The position numbers and the translations under genes were made by a program. The notes beneath the pieces are model-generated. The model worked only from the letters and a program-made list of their open reading frames with translations, searched no databases and was not told the origin of the DNA. From the NCBI GenBank assembly GCA_910574745.1, contig CAJTCE010000009.1:56418-120417 (forward strand): DNA of 64,000 nucleotides, in the 5' to 3' direction. Positions 8,427 through 17,397 of this stretch are shown one piece after another. Positions within the stretch are counted from its first letter, which is position 1, and each line of letters starts with the position of its first letter. This stretch comes from Lachnospiraceae bacterium (GTDB lineage: Bacteria > Bacillota > Clostridia > Lachnospirales > Lachnospiraceae).

Positions 8427-9559
8427 TCTTTTCTCCCCCTCTTTCTTCCCTCTTCCTTTTTCCTTCTGATTTCTTCTAAGGAATCCTTAAAAGGCGCTCT
8501 GGCTATACCGTACTCCGTAACAATGGCCGTGATCAGTTCATTGTCCGTTACGTCAAAGGCGGGATTAAATACTTTGATGCCTTTTGGCGCCATGGGCTCC
8601 TTATACCACATTTTTGTTACCTCTTCCGCCGGACGTTCTTCTATTTTAATTTCATCCCCTGTGGGAGTATCATAATCAATGGTGGACGTAGGGGCGCACA
8701 CGTAGAAGGGCACGCCATATCTCTTTGCCACCGCAGCAACTACCGAAGTTCCGATCTTATTGGCGGCGTCTCCGTTTGCCGCCACCCTGTCGCAGCCTAC
8801 AAACACAGCGTTTACCCAGCCGTTTTTCATGACCATGGCGGACATATTGTCACAGATCAGAGTCACATCCACCCCTGACGCATGAAGCTCATAAGCCGTC
8901 AGCCTGGCCCCTTGCAAAAGAGGTCTTGTTTCATCTGCAAAAACACGGAAATGATAGCCCCGTTCCTGCCCCAGATAAATAGGCGCCGTAGCGGTGCCGT
9001 ATTTACTGGTGGCAAGCTGTCCTGCGTTACAATGGGTTAAAATGCCATCCCCCGGCTTTACCAGACTTAAACCAAACTCTCCTATGGCTTTGCACATCTG
9101 AATATCTTCCTCTTTGATAGAGACGGCTTCCCTGCGAAGAATTTCAACTACTTCCTCCACCGGCTTTTTTTCTTCCCTTCCGGCCTTTAAGCACACGGCT
9201 TCCATTCTATTTAATGCCCATGAGAGATTGACTGCGGTAGGGCGGGAAGAATTCAGATAATCTTTTTGTTCCTTAAACTTTCGGTAAAAGATTTCAAAAT
9301 CTGTTTGTTTGTCCGCTCTCTTTATGGAATCCTCTTTTGATATTCTTTTGGCCAGCACATAAATGCCGAAGGCCGCCGCCACGCCGATGGCCGGCGCTCC
9401 GCGGACTTTTAGCAGATAAATAGCATCCCATATTTCCCGGGCGGTATAAAGCTTTATGATCTCAACAGTTCCCGGCAGCTTTGTCTGGTCGATGATGACG
9501 ACACTTAAGTCCTTATTATCCAAATCCACGGTTTCATATTCTATGATGCTTTTCCCCAT
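8423..9559 (-). CDS. mtnA: Methylthioribose-1-phosphate isomerase family (MtnA)
   Basis: 378 residues, slightly long for the family because of a charged C-terminal tail rich in Arg, Lys and Glu. Family signatures include [13 protein letters not shown] near residue 55, [10 protein letters not shown] around residue 190 with the catalytic Cys, and [11 protein letters not shown] near residue 270 with the catalytic Asp. MtnA isomerises 5-methylthioribose-1-phosphate to the ribulose form; close relatives act on 5-deoxyribose-1-phosphate. No mtnB/C/D/E or mtnK genes are nearby. Instead a class II aldolase follows with a 4-base overlap, as in the described DHAP shunt. Confidence 0.88.
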   Translation of the reverse strand: MGKSIIEYETVDLDNKDLSVVIIDQTKLPGTVEIIKLYTAREIWDAIYLLKVRGAPAIGVAAAFGIYVLAKRISKEDSIKRADKQTDFEIFYRKFKEQKDYLNSSRPTAVNLSWALNRMEAVCLKAGREEKKPVEEVVEILRREAVSIKEEDIQMCKAIGEFGLSLVKPGDGILTHCNAGQLATSKYGTATAPIYLGQERGYHFRVFADETRPLLQGARLTAYELHASGVDVTLICDNMSAMVMKNGWVNAVFVGCDRVAANGDAANKIGTSVVAAVAKRYGVPFYVCAPTSTIDYDTPTGDEIKIEERPAEEVTKMWYKEPMAPKGIKVFNPAFDVTDNELITAIVTEYGIARAPFKDSLEEIRRKKEEGRKRGRKE

Positions 9560-9666
9560 CTATATTTTATCCTCGCTTCCTTCTTCCGGTATTTTCCACA
9601 GATCTTTATTGCCTGCAGCGTTTTTATTTCAGTCTATGGCTTTTCTTCTTTCTTTGCAAGCCAATA

Positions 9667-9695
9667 TTGAAAAAACCACAAAAATTGTCTATAAT
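9667..9695 (+). promoter_or_regulatory. Promoter of the DHH phosphoesterase gene
   Basis: TTGAAA (9667-9672), a 17-base spacer and a consensus TATAAT (9690-9695), 36 bases before ATG 9732. This is a textbook sigma-A promoter. Confidence 0.8.
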
Positions 9696-9731
9696 GTAAT
9701 TCAGTATAGCTACAAACGGAAGGAGTTTATT

Positions 9732-10652
9732 ATGAGGTTAATTACACGTTCAGATTTTGACGGGCTTGCATGCGGCGCATTGTTAAAAGAAGCAGGCATT
9801 ATTGACAGCTGGAAGTTTGCTCATCCCAAGGATTTACAGGATGGACTTGTAGAGGTAACTGAAAACGACTGTCTTGCCAATGTCCCCTTTGTAGAAGGCT
9901 GCGGACTTTGGTTTGACCACCATTCCAGCGAACACGAAAGATTACAGTTAGAAGGCAGATATAAAGGAGAAAGCCGTATCACTCCTTCCTGTGCCAGAAT
10001 CATTTATGAATATTACGGCGGTAAGGAAAAGTTTCCCCAGTTTGACGATATGATGGAAGCGGTTGACAAAGTAGATTCCGGCAATCTGACCATTGATGAA
10101 GTGCAAAATCCCAAAGGATGGATTTTGATCGGATTTTTAATGGATCCCCGTACAGGTCTGGGACGTTTCCGCAATTTTACCATTTCCAACTATCAGTTAA
10201 TGGAAAACTTAATCGACGCCTGCCGCACTATGACAACGGAGGAAATCCTCAATTTATCCGACATTAAAGAGCGTATTCTGGTTTATAATGAACAGACTGA
10301 GAAATTTAAGGAAATGGTTAAAGCCCATACTGAAATAAAGGGCAATGTCATCATTTCCGATTTAAGAGGCGTAGACCCCATTTATACCGGAAACCGCTTT
10401 ATGATTTACAGCATGTATCCCGACCAGAACATATCCGCATGGATTGTTAACGGCAAAGGCGGCGCGGGCTGCTCCGCTGCCGTAGGCTACAGCATACTCA
10501 ACCGCACCAGCGATGTAGACGTAGGAAGCCTTATGTTAAAATACGGCGGCGGCGGACATAGAAAGGTCGGCACCTGTCAGTTTACGGATGAGACAATGGC
10601 AGAAGAACTTCCCAAAATGCTGGATGAACTCTGTTCCTTATCCAATGATTGA
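9732..10652 (+). CDS. DHH/DHHA1 family phosphoesterase
   Basis: 306 residues from ATG 9732, which has GGAAGGAG seven bases before it; upstream in-frame ATGs overlap mtnA antisense and are not used. DFDG at residues 8-11 and FDHHSS near residue 65 are DHH metal-binding motifs. GGGGHRKVGTCQF near residue 280 is the DHHA1 substrate-binding motif. The family covers RecJ-like exonucleases, nanoRNases, cyclic-dinucleotide phosphodiesterases and pyrophosphatases. The sequence alone does not choose between them. The protein lacks membrane segments and CBS/PAS domains, so it is a stand-alone cytoplasmic enzyme. It has its own promoter and a strong terminator. Confidence 0.85.
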   Translation: MRLITRSDFDGLACGALLKEAGIIDSWKFAHPKDLQDGLVEVTENDCLANVPFVEGCGLWFDHHSSEHERLQLEGRYKGESRITPSCARIIYEYYGGKEKFPQFDDMMEAVDKVDSGNLTIDEVQNPKGWILIGFLMDPRTGLGRFRNFTISNYQLMENLIDACRTMTTEEILNLSDIKERILVYNEQTEKFKEMVKAHTEIKGNVIISDLRGVDPIYTGNRFMIYSMYPDQNISAWIVNGKGGAGCSAAVGYSILNRTSDVDVGSLMLKYGGGGHRKVGTCQFTDETMAEELPKMLDELCSLSND

Positions 10653-10716
10653 TTTGATAACGTTCAGGCTTTTACATAAACCGATTGTTTATTCTTTATA
10701 AATTAGTCACAAAAAT

Positions 10717-10750
10717 CAGGTGGGGACCTTTGGGATTCCCACCTGTTTTT
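10717..10750. terminator. Bidirectional intrinsic terminator
   Basis: CAGGTGGG (10717-10724) pairs with CCCACCTG (10738-10745), followed by TTTTT on the plus strand and preceded by AAAAAT, which gives ATTTTT on the minus strand. It separates the convergent DHH (+) and hxlR (-) genes. Confidence 0.9.
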
Positions 10751-10759
10751 ATATCCGCT

Positions 10760-11092
10760 TTAGATCCTGTGCTTATCTCCCCACTCGCACATTCCGTCCA
10801 ATATGGGAATCAGCGATTTTCCTCTCTCGGTCAGGCTATATTCCACCTTTGGCGGAATCTGCGGATATTCCTCCCTGTGGACAAGCTGATCTGCTTCCAG
10901 CTCCTTCAATGTGGCGCTTAAGGTCTTATAGGAAATTTCTCCGATATATTTTTTCATTTCGTTAAAGCGCACAACTCCAAACTCCATAAGTGTATAAAGA
11001 ATCGTCATTTTGTATTTCCCGTTTATCAGCGATAAAGTATAACTGAAGCCTGTTGTCCCCAGACATTCTGTGGCTATGCATCGTTTATCCAT
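10760..11092 (-). CDS. HxlR-family winged-helix regulator
   Basis: 110 residues. ATG 11092 has GGAGGAAAAA in front and is preferred; an ATG four codons upstream (11104) has no ribosome binding site. The pattern of an N-terminal Cys followed by INGKYKMTILYTL and ISYKTLSATLKELEADQLVHR is typical of HxlR/YodB-type redox or aldehyde-responsive regulators. Cys5 (MDKRC) sits where sensing cysteines occur in that group (family knowledge; not proven here). It is divergent from two flavin oxidoreductases, the usual partners of such regulators. Confidence 0.88.
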   Translation of the reverse strand: MDKRCIATECLGTTGFSYTLSLINGKYKMTILYTLMEFGVVRFNEMKKYIGEISYKTLSATLKELEADQLVHREEYPQIPPKVEYSLTERGKSLIPILDGMCEWGDKHRI

Positions 11093-11208
11093 TTTTTCCT
11101 CCATAAATCAGGCAGACATGATATAGGACTGACTGTATTTCCCTCACATATCCCTTTGCCCCGCAAATCAAGATTGAAAGATTATTTGGCCTATACTTTC
11201 TTTTAGGT

Positions 11209-11253
11209 AAGTATTGCACTTCTTTGTTAGTATCGCACTTTAATGTGCGTACT
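11209..11253. promoter_or_regulatory. Repeats in the hxlR/flavoprotein intergenic region, likely HxlR operators
   Basis: AGTATTGCACTT (11210-11221) and AGTATCGCACTT (11229-11240) are direct repeats 19 bases apart with one difference. The second is half of an inverted repeat: AGTA-T-CGCAC against GTGCG-TACT (11229-11253). They end where the -35 of the plus-strand promoter begins. Confidence 0.6.
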
Positions 11254-11280
11254 TGATTATATTCTTATTTACGCTATGAT
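11253..11280 (+). promoter_or_regulatory. Promoter of the flavin oxidoreductase pair
   Basis: TTGATT (11253-11258), 16-base spacer, TATGAT (11275-11280). The start codon at 11335 follows after about 50 bases. The inverted repeat at 11229-11253 touches its -35. Confidence 0.6.
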
Positions 11281-11334
11281 TATAGTATCAAATATACGGA
11301 AAGTCAATCCCGGAAAATAAGGATGAGAAATTTT

Positions 11335-11880
11335 ATGAGTAAAAAAATTGTAGTAATCACAGGAAGTCCCAGAAGAAACGGAAACAGCTTTGCCATGACA
11401 GATGCATTTATGAAAGCGGCAGAAGCAAAAGGACACACCATTACACGGTTTGACGCCGCACTGAAGCAGATCGGCGGATGCAGGGCTTGCGAAACCTGCT
11501 TTTCCACAGGAAAGGCCTGTACCTTTGACGATGATTTCAATACTATTGCACCGGCTATTTTAGAGGCGGATGTTATTGTATTTACCATGCCTGTTTACTG
11601 GTACTCTATCCCGGCACAGATTAAAGGAGTGATTGACCGCATCTTTTCTTTGGTTGTAGGCGGTAAGGATATTGCGGGCAAGGAATGTATGCTGATTACC
11701 TGTTGTGAAGAAGAGGATATGTCTGTTATGGACGGTGTGCGCGTTCCCATTGAGCGTATGGCTGCCTTAAACAAATGGAAAATGGCAGGAGAGGTTCTCA
11801 TACCCGGCGTATTAAATGCAGGGGATATCGATAAAACCGATGGCTGTAAAAAAGCTGCCGCTTTGGCAGAGACTATCTAG
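11335..11880 (+). CDS. NADPH-dependent FMN reductase-like flavoprotein (first of tandem pair)
   Basis: 181 residues from ATG 11335, with AAGGATGAG upstream; the ATG at 11323 lies inside that ribosome binding site. IVVITGSPRRNGNS at the N-terminus is the flavodoxin-fold phosphate-binding loop for FMN. FTMPVYWYSIPAQIKGVIDR is the second flavin loop. A Cys cluster (CRACETC...C near residues 45-60) resembles iron-sulfur flavoproteins, although spacing differs from the classical set. It is likely a cytoplasmic quinone, nitro or azo reductase. It lies 11 bases before a paralogue of almost identical length and is probably controlled by the divergent HxlR protein. Confidence 0.85.
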   Translation: MSKKIVVITGSPRRNGNSFAMTDAFMKAAEAKGHTITRFDAALKQIGGCRACETCFSTGKACTFDDDFNTIAPAILEADVIVFTMPVYWYSIPAQIKGVIDRIFSLVVGGKDIAGKECMLITCCEEEDMSVMDGVRVPIERMAALNKWKMAGEVLIPGVLNAGDIDKTDGCKKAAALAETI

Positions 11881-11891
11881 GAGGTAAAAAT

Positions 11892-12440
11892 ATGAGCAAA
11901 AAAATCGTTATTCTTAACGGAAGTCCCCGTAAAGCAGGAAATACCGCCGCATTAACGGCTTCCTTTACAAAAGGGGCGGAAGCTTCCGGAAATCAGGTTA
12001 CGGAATTCTTTCTCGGAGAAATGAATTTAAACGGCTGCAAGGGATGCTTTGGCGGAGGAAAAAACTGCGACAGCCCCTGCGTACAGAAAGATGACATGGA
12101 TAAAATTTATCCGGTCTACAAGGAGGCTGATATCGTAGTCCTGGCTTCCCCTCTCTATTATTGGACGATCAGCGGGCAGTTAAAAACGGCATTCGACCGA
12201 CTGTTTGCCGTAGCGGAATGCGATGCAAATTACCGCAATCCTCAAAAGGAAACTGTATTGATCATGGCGGCAGAGGGACATGGCTTTGAAGAAAGCGAAT
12301 ACTGGTACGACCGTCTTGAAAAACACCTTGGCTGGAAGAGCCTTGGCAAAGTGCTTTGCGGCGGCGTCATGAAAATCGGAGATATAAAAGATAACAAAAA
12401 ATTAGAAGACGCTTATGCACTTGGCGCATCCGTTCATTAG
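11892..12440 (+). CDS. NADPH-dependent FMN reductase-like flavoprotein (second of tandem pair)
   Basis: 182 residues. It has the same plan as the preceding gene: KIVILNGSPRKAGNT for FMN phosphate, a Cys-rich patch (NGCKGCFGG...CDSPC) near residues 45-65, and LASPLYYWTISGQLKTAFDR as the second flavin loop. AGGAGG lies directly before ATG 11892. The pair is probably an old tandem duplication, since the two share the fold and motifs but many positions differ. It may form a redox pair or homodimers with different substrates (inference). Confidence 0.85.
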   Translation: MSKKIVILNGSPRKAGNTAALTASFTKGAEASGNQVTEFFLGEMNLNGCKGCFGGGKNCDSPCVQKDDMDKIYPVYKEADIVVLASPLYYWTISGQLKTAFDRLFAVAECDANYRNPQKETVLIMAAEGHGFEESEYWYDRLEKHLGWKSLGKVLCGGVMKIGDIKDNKKLEDAYALGASVH

Positions 12441-12471
12441 ATGAGAACTTACATGTAAAAAATTATGAATT

Positions 12472-12522
12472 AAGCTGTCGCTTTATCCGATGCAAAATTA
12501 ATATCGGATAGAACGGCAGCTT
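12472..12522. terminator. Long stem-loop between convergent genes, probable terminator
   Basis: AAGCTGTCG (12472-12480) pairs with CGGCAGCTT (12514-12522), and TATCCGAT with ATCGGATA inside. The U-tract is weak on both sides (TATATTGTT on plus). It separates the flavoprotein pair (+) from fabH (-). Confidence 0.55.
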
Positions 12523-12539
12523 ATATTGTTATCTGTCCG

Positions 12540-13502
12540 CTACCACTCTATAACAGCTGCACTCCATGTCAGTCCCGCTCCAAATCCTGCCATAACAAGC
12601 TTATCGCCTCTTTGCAGCATTCCCTTCTTATTGACCTCATCCAATAGAATCGGCACGCTTGCCGCCGATATGTTTCCACAATGCTCAAGGGTTGTAGGAA
12701 ACCTGTTGATGTCCGCCTTCAACCGCTTTGCCACAGACTGGATAATGCGGATATTTGCCTGATGCAGCAGAAAATACTTAATATCGGAAACCTCCAGCCC
12801 CGCCTCCTCTAATACCGCCTGAATACTGGCAGGCACTGTGCTTACCGCAAATTTGTAAACCTCCTGCCCGTCCATGAAAACATGATCCGGTTCCACAGAA
12901 TTTTTTATAAGAGGGTTATTATTCAATCTGTTTTTACAGGCTAAAACCATGCCCTTGGTGCCGTCCGATCCCTGGACAAATCCCAGCAGCCCCTTTTCAT
13001 CGGCCGTCACAACCGCCGCTCCCGCACCGTCTCCAAATAAGACGCAGGTACTCCTGTCATTCCAGTCCATCAGCCTGCTCAGGATTTCCGCCCCGATGAC
13101 CAACGCATTTTGATAAATGCCGCTTTGGATAAAAGCATAAGCGGTATTCATGGCAAACATAAATCCCGAGCATGCAGCATTCACATCAAAAGCCACCGCT
13201 TTATCGGCCCCGATCATAGCCTGCACCTCACAGGCTGTAGAAGGCGTTACATAATCTCCGGACAAAGTGCCCACAATAATCAAATCCAGTTCTTCAGCCT
13301 TCAGGCCTGCTTCCTTTAAAGCCTGCTTTGCGGCTTTTGCAGACATCTGCGCCGTTGTCTCCTCTTTTACCAGATGGCGTTTCCTGATTCCCGTCCTGCT
13401 GGCTATCCATTCATCTGACGTATCCATGATTTTTGCCAGATCATCATTGGTTACAATATTTTCAGGAAGATAACTTCCTGTTCCCATAATTCTGATTGTC
13501 AT
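12540..13502 (-). CDS. fabH: 3-oxoacyl-ACP synthase III (FabH)
   Basis: 320 residues, the usual FabH length. The catalytic triad is visible: Cys111 in NAACSGFMFA, His in LLHQANIRI near residue 245, and Asn in HCGNISAAS near residue 275. It condenses acetyl-CoA or branched acyl-CoA with malonyl-ACP to start fatty acid synthesis. It is the last gene of the fab cluster on the minus strand, 74 bases after fabK, an unusual position because fabH often comes first. Confidence 0.95.
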   Translation of the reverse strand: MTIRIMGTGSYLPENIVTNDDLAKIMDTSDEWIASRTGIRKRHLVKEETTAQMSAKAAKQALKEAGLKAEELDLIIVGTLSGDYVTPSTACEVQAMIGADKAVAFDVNAACSGFMFAMNTAYAFIQSGIYQNALVIGAEILSRLMDWNDRSTCVLFGDGAGAAVVTADEKGLLGFVQGSDGTKGMVLACKNRLNNNPLIKNSVEPDHVFMDGQEVYKFAVSTVPASIQAVLEEAGLEVSDIKYFLLHQANIRIIQSVAKRLKADINRFPTTLEHCGNISAASVPILLDEVNKKGMLQRGDKLVMAGFGAGLTWSAAVIEW

Positions 13503-13576
13503 AGTCAGTAATTTCCTTCCCGGAGAAAACAGCAGATTTTGAATGCTCCTGCTCTTTCCGCTTTACCTTTGTTCTA

Positions 13577-14632
13577 TCATATAAACTCTTGCAGAATATC
13601 CTTCACATGTTCCAGCTTTGTGGCCCGATATGCATTGGCTCCGCAAAACAGCAGGGCTTCATCCACATTTCCCGCCACCGCATTCAGCAATCCTTCCGTG
13701 ATGCAATAGGGCGTTTCTACCGGATTGCAGGAAGCGATACACAGATGACATTTTCCATGAGGAATTTTCCCTTCCCCGGCTTTTTTCATGAAGGGATTCC
13801 AAATGGCCCGCCCCGGCATTCCCACAGGGCTTTTTACAATAACGATATCTTCTTTTGCAGCGTTGATATATGCCTGCTTATATGCATCCGACGCATCACA
13901 TTCATAGGTAGTGACAAAGCGGGTTGCCATCTGCACCCCTGCAGCTCCAAGCTCTAAAACGTGGAGCATATCCCCTCTGTCATAAATCCCGCCCGCCACG
14001 ATTACGGGAATTTCCCTTTTCGCCTTCTCCTCATAGCCTTTTACAAACTGAATAATATCCTTTATTACCTTATCATAATCCAGTCCTTCCACATCCTCAA
14101 GCTGTTCCGGTGAAAATCCCAGATGTCCTCCGGCAAGGGGCCCTTCAATAACGATTCCGTCCGGATAATATCCGTACTTCTTTTCCCAATATCTGCAAAT
14201 AACCTGGACGGATTTCAGGCTGGAAACAATGGGAAGAAGCTTTGTCCCGCTTCCTTTCGCCATGCGGGGCAGGTCCACAGGCAGTCCCGCACCGGAAATG
14301 ATCAAATCGGCGCCTGCCCGTATTGCTGCTTCCACATATTTTTCGTAATCCCGGGTGGCAACCATGATATTAGCTCCTATCATGCCCTTACCTCCGGCTA
14401 TCTCTTTTGCTCTTGCAATTTCTGTCCCGATAGCCCTTAAATTGGCTTCAACGGGATTTGCATCCCAATCAGGCTCCCGGTATCCTATCTGTGCCGTAGA
14501 AATGATTCCTACACCTTTACAGGAGGCTACCGCTCCTGCTAAGCCGGACAAACTGATTCCTACACCCATACCTCCCTGTACCACGGGAATTTCCGCAATG
14601 AGATTCCCGATTTTCAGCGGCTTCATTTTCAT
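13577..14632 (-). CDS. fabK: FMN-dependent enoyl-ACP reductase II (FabK family)
   Basis: 351 residues of the nitronate monooxygenase/FabK TIM-barrel family. The N-terminus VVQGGMGVGIS is the FMN-binding start, VIEGPLAGGHLGF near residue 165 carries the conserved His, and VIVAGGIYDRGD the phosphate-binding loop. It is about 30-40 residues longer than typical FabK because of a Cys-rich tail (CHLCIASCNPVETPYC). No FabI/FabL gene is present, so this is the presumptive enoyl reductase. A nitronate monooxygenase role cannot be excluded by sequence alone, but its place between fabZ and fabH argues for FabK. Confidence 0.85.
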   Translation of the reverse strand: MKMKPLKIGNLIAEIPVVQGGMGVGISLSGLAGAVASCKGVGIISTAQIGYREPDWDANPVEANLRAIGTEIARAKEIAGGKGMIGANIMVATRDYEKYVEAAIRAGADLIISGAGLPVDLPRMAKGSGTKLLPIVSSLKSVQVICRYWEKKYGYYPDGIVIEGPLAGGHLGFSPEQLEDVEGLDYDKVIKDIIQFVKGYEEKAKREIPVIVAGGIYDRGDMLHVLELGAAGVQMATRFVTTYECDASDAYKQAYINAAKEDIVIVKSPVGMPGRAIWNPFMKKAGEGKIPHGKCHLCIASCNPVETPYCITEGLLNAVAGNVDEALLFCGANAYRATKLEHVKDILQEFI

Positions 14633-14640
14633 ATGCTCTC

Positions 14641-15081
14641 CTAATCTTCTTTAGCCCCTATGGCAAAGGTCAGCTCTGCCTTAGCAACTACCTTGCCGTC
14701 CACGTAAGCCTTAGCGCTTCCCACGCCTATGGGTCCCTTCATTTTAATGATTTCCGTCTCCATTTTCAGCACATCTCCCGGCAAGACCTTTCCTTTAAAG
14801 CGCGCTTCTTTGATACCGCCAAAAAAAGCAATTTTCCCTTTATTCTCCGGCATACTCAAAATTGCTACCGCTCCTACCTGTGCCAGCGCTTCTATGATCA
14901 GAACCCCGGGCATAACGGGCTCTCCCGGAAAATGTCCCGCAAAATACGGTTCGTTATAGGTAACGCACTTCTTTCCCACGGCTCTTACGCCCGGCTCTAA
15001 CTCCTCAATGGTATCCACCAGCATAAAGGGCTGCCTGTGAGGCAGAATATCCAAAATTTCCTTTGTTGTTAAAACTGACAT
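14641..15081 (-). CDS. fabZ: 3-hydroxyacyl-ACP dehydratase (FabZ)
   Basis: 146 residues, hot-dog fold. The catalytic His is in FAGHFPGEPVMPG (near residue 50) and the catalytic Glu in LIIEALAQVG (near residue 64). It dehydrates 3-hydroxyacyl-ACP to the trans-2-enoyl form. The 221-base gap before fabF is wide for this cluster and contains an extended -10 promoter, so fabZ-fabK-fabH may also be transcribed separately. fabK follows after 8 bases. Confidence 0.95.
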   Translation of the reverse strand: MSVLTTKEILDILPHRQPFMLVDTIEELEPGVRAVGKKCVTYNEPYFAGHFPGEPVMPGVLIIEALAQVGAVAILSMPENKGKIAFFGGIKEARFKGKVLPGDVLKMETEIIKMKGPIGVGSAKAYVDGKVVAKAELTFAIGAKED

Positions 15082-15123
15082 ACAATTCCTCTTTTCTACT
15101 TTGTCTCATACATTTTATTTCCC

Positions 15124-15132
15124 ATTATATCA
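15124..15132 (-). promoter_or_regulatory. Extended -10 promoter before fabZ
   Basis: On the minus strand TGATATAAT (15132-15124) fits the extended -10 consensus TGNTATAAT. There is no good -35, which extended -10 promoters tolerate. It is 43 bases before ATG 15081. Confidence 0.5.
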
Positions 15133-15255
15133 CAGACATAAACACCCATGATCATTGTTCATCCCGCTAACTTTCATGATATTTTATCTGCAGTGCACAT
15201 TCAAAAAAACTGCGGTTTTCCTCATTCACTGGCTTCCTCTCTTGCTCTGCACTCT

Positions 15256-15267
15256 GTCAAATTTGAC
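15256..15267. repeat. 12-base palindrome GTCAAATTTGAC in the fabF-fabZ gap
   Basis: Perfect palindrome built from the same TCAAA/TTTGA half-sites as the boxes before acpP and fabD, but in the opposite order (TCAAA outside-in) and without the 3-base spacer. It lies about 124 bases upstream of the fabZ extended -10. Function unknown; it could be chance. Confidence 0.3.
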
Positions 15268-15302
15268 CGCAAGCAGGCGTTTTTACATTTTGTTTCGCGA
15301 TA

Positions 15303-16541
15303 TTACTCACACGTATACTTCTTCACAATAATCGTCGCATTATGTCCGCCAAAGCCTAAGGAATTGGAAAGTGCGTAGGTAAAGTCTCCCTTTACAGGTT
15401 CCATGCAGTAATCCAGATCGCATTCTTCGTCCGGCTCCTTTAAGCCTGCCGTCTGATGGAGATACCCCTCCTGTAATTCTTTTACACAGGTAATAAACTC
15501 AATAGCGCCTGCCGCTCCCAGCAAATGCCCAATCATGGACTTTGTGGAATTGATTTTCATTTCCTTTGCGTGCTCTTTAAAAGCCAGCTTGATCGCCCTT
15601 GTTTCAAACAAATCGTTGTGGTGGGTGCTGGTGCCGTGGGCATTGATATAAAGAATATCCTCCGGCTCAATTCCCGCATCCTTTACAGCATTTAACATAG
15701 CCCGTGCCGCACCGGAACCATCCTCCACAGGGGAAGTGATATGATAAGCATCCGATGTGCAGCCGTATCCCACTACTTCCCCGTAAATACGGGCTCCGCG
15801 TTTTTTAGCATGCTCCAGTTCTTCCAATACGACTACTGCCGCCCCTTCTCCTATCACAAAGCCGCTTCTGTCTTTGTCAAAAGGCATACAGCATCTTTCC
15901 GGATCATCGGAACCGGTCAAAGCCGTCAACGCGCCGAAGCCGCCTACGCCTACCGGCGTAATACAGCTTTCAGAACCTCCCGCCAGCATAATATCCGCAT
16001 CTCCGTATTGAATCGTACGGTAAGCCTCTCCCACGGAATTCGTTCCTGTAGCGCAGGCTGTTACACAGTTAATGCTTTTTCCTTTCAAACCAAACTGGAT
16101 AGAAACGTTTCCTGCCGCCATATTGCTGATCATCATTGGCACCATCAGGGGATTACAACGTCCCGGTCCCTTTGCCAGAATCTTTTCATACTCTCTCTCA
16201 ACAGTCTGCAGGGAACCAATGCCTGAACCAATGGAAACGCCTGCCATATAGGGGTCTTCCTTTTCCATATCCAGTCCCGCATCATTGATGGCTTCCTTTG
16301 CTGCCGCCACTGCATACTGGCAAAAAAGCTCCATCCTTTTTGCTGCCTTGAAATCCATATAGTTTTTTCCTTCAAAGCCCTTGACCTCGGCCGCCACATG
16401 GCACTTATATTCCGACGCATCAAATTTGCTGATTGTGCCAAATCCTGTTTTTCCTTCCTTTACGGATGCCCAGAATTCATCCACACTTAAGCCTATGGGA
16501 GTAATGGCTCCCATTCCGGTTACTACAACTCTTCTACTCAT
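15303..16541 (-). CDS. fabF: 3-oxoacyl-ACP synthase II (FabF)
   Basis: 412 residues. The KAS II triad is present: Cys163 in NCVTACATGTNS, His in NAHGTSTHHND (near residue 303) and His in MIGHLLGAAGA (near residue 340). It elongates acyl-ACP with malonyl-ACP. The C-terminal SNSLGFGGHNATIIVKKY is the conserved glycine-rich end. It is 87 bases downstream of fabG. Confidence 0.95.
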   Translation of the reverse strand: MSRRVVVTGMGAITPIGLSVDEFWASVKEGKTGFGTISKFDASEYKCHVAAEVKGFEGKNYMDFKAAKRMELFCQYAVAAAKEAINDAGLDMEKEDPYMAGVSIGSGIGSLQTVEREYEKILAKGPGRCNPLMVPMMISNMAAGNVSIQFGLKGKSINCVTACATGTNSVGEAYRTIQYGDADIMLAGGSESCITPVGVGGFGALTALTGSDDPERCCMPFDKDRSGFVIGEGAAVVVLEELEHAKKRGARIYGEVVGYGCTSDAYHITSPVEDGSGAARAMLNAVKDAGIEPEDILYINAHGTSTHHNDLFETRAIKLAFKEHAKEMKINSTKSMIGHLLGAAGAIEFITCVKELQEGYLHQTAGLKEPDEECDLDYCMEPVKGDFTYALSNSLGFGGHNATIIVKKYTCE

Positions 16542-16628
16542 GACTTTCCCGCCTCTCTTTTCGTTTAATCCGTTTCTACTGACTGCGATACAATCTATTC
16601 ATTCCTTTATTTGCGCTTCTCTTTTCGG

Positions 16629-17369
16629 CTACATTGCCATTCCGCCGTCTACGGAAATAACCTGCCCGGTTATATAAGACGCCTTAGAGCTTGCCAGAAA
16701 AGCAACCGTCTCCGCAATATCCTTAGGCGTTCCCACTCTCTTTAAAGGAATCTGCTCCAAAGTGGCCTCTTTGGCGGCATCGGTCATGGCGTCAGTCATA
16801 TCGGTGGCAATAAATCCCGGTGCAACTGCATTTACAGTAATATTTCTGCCGGCTAACTCCCTTGCCATACTCTTGGTCAGACCGATTACGCCTGCCTTAG
16901 ACGCCGCATAATTAGCCTGTCCCGCATTTCCCAAAATTCCCGTTACGGAAGCCATATTGATAATGCTGCCGGACCTCTGTTTTAAAAAGGGACGGTACAT
17001 ATGCTTAATGGTATTATAAGTTCCCTTCAGATTCGTATCTATAACTGCGGCAAAATCCTCGGGAGTCATCCTCATTAACAGATTATCCTTTGTAATCCCC
17101 GCATTATTTACCAGAATGTCAATTTTTCCAAATTCCTCAAGGGCCTTTGCAATCATCTCTCCACAGGCGTCAAAATCCGCTACGGAGCACTGTGCCGCCT
17201 CCGCCTTTCTGCCCATTTCCCTGATCAGCTTTACAACTTCATCCGCCTTTTCTTTAGAACCGTTATAATTTACAATGACATCCGCTCCATAGGACGCCAG
17301 CGTCAATGCAATCTCCCTGCCGATTCCCCGGCTTGCCCCTGTTACCAATGCTGTTTTTCCTTCTAACAT
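16629..17369 (-). CDS. fabG: 3-oxoacyl-ACP reductase (FabG)
   Basis: 246 residues from ATG 17369, which is preceded by AAAGGAGAAGG; an upstream GTG at 17393 would add 8 residues but contains that ribosome binding site. It is a short-chain dehydrogenase: TGASRGIG near residues 10-17 binds NADP, NNAG follows near residue 88, and the catalytic set is Ser in NMASVTG with YAASK. It reduces 3-oxoacyl-ACP. It is 28 bases downstream of fabD. Confidence 0.95.
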   Translation of the reverse strand: MLEGKTALVTGASRGIGREIALTLASYGADVIVNYNGSKEKADEVVKLIREMGRKAEAAQCSVADFDACGEMIAKALEEFGKIDILVNNAGITKDNLLMRMTPEDFAAVIDTNLKGTYNTIKHMYRPFLKQRSGSIINMASVTGILGNAGQANYAASKAGVIGLTKSMARELAGRNITVNAVAPGFIATDMTDAMTDAAKEATLEQIPLKRVGTPKDIAETVAFLASSKASYITGQVISVDGGMAM

Positions 17370-17397
17370 AACCTTCTCCTTTTTCTCTGACACAATT

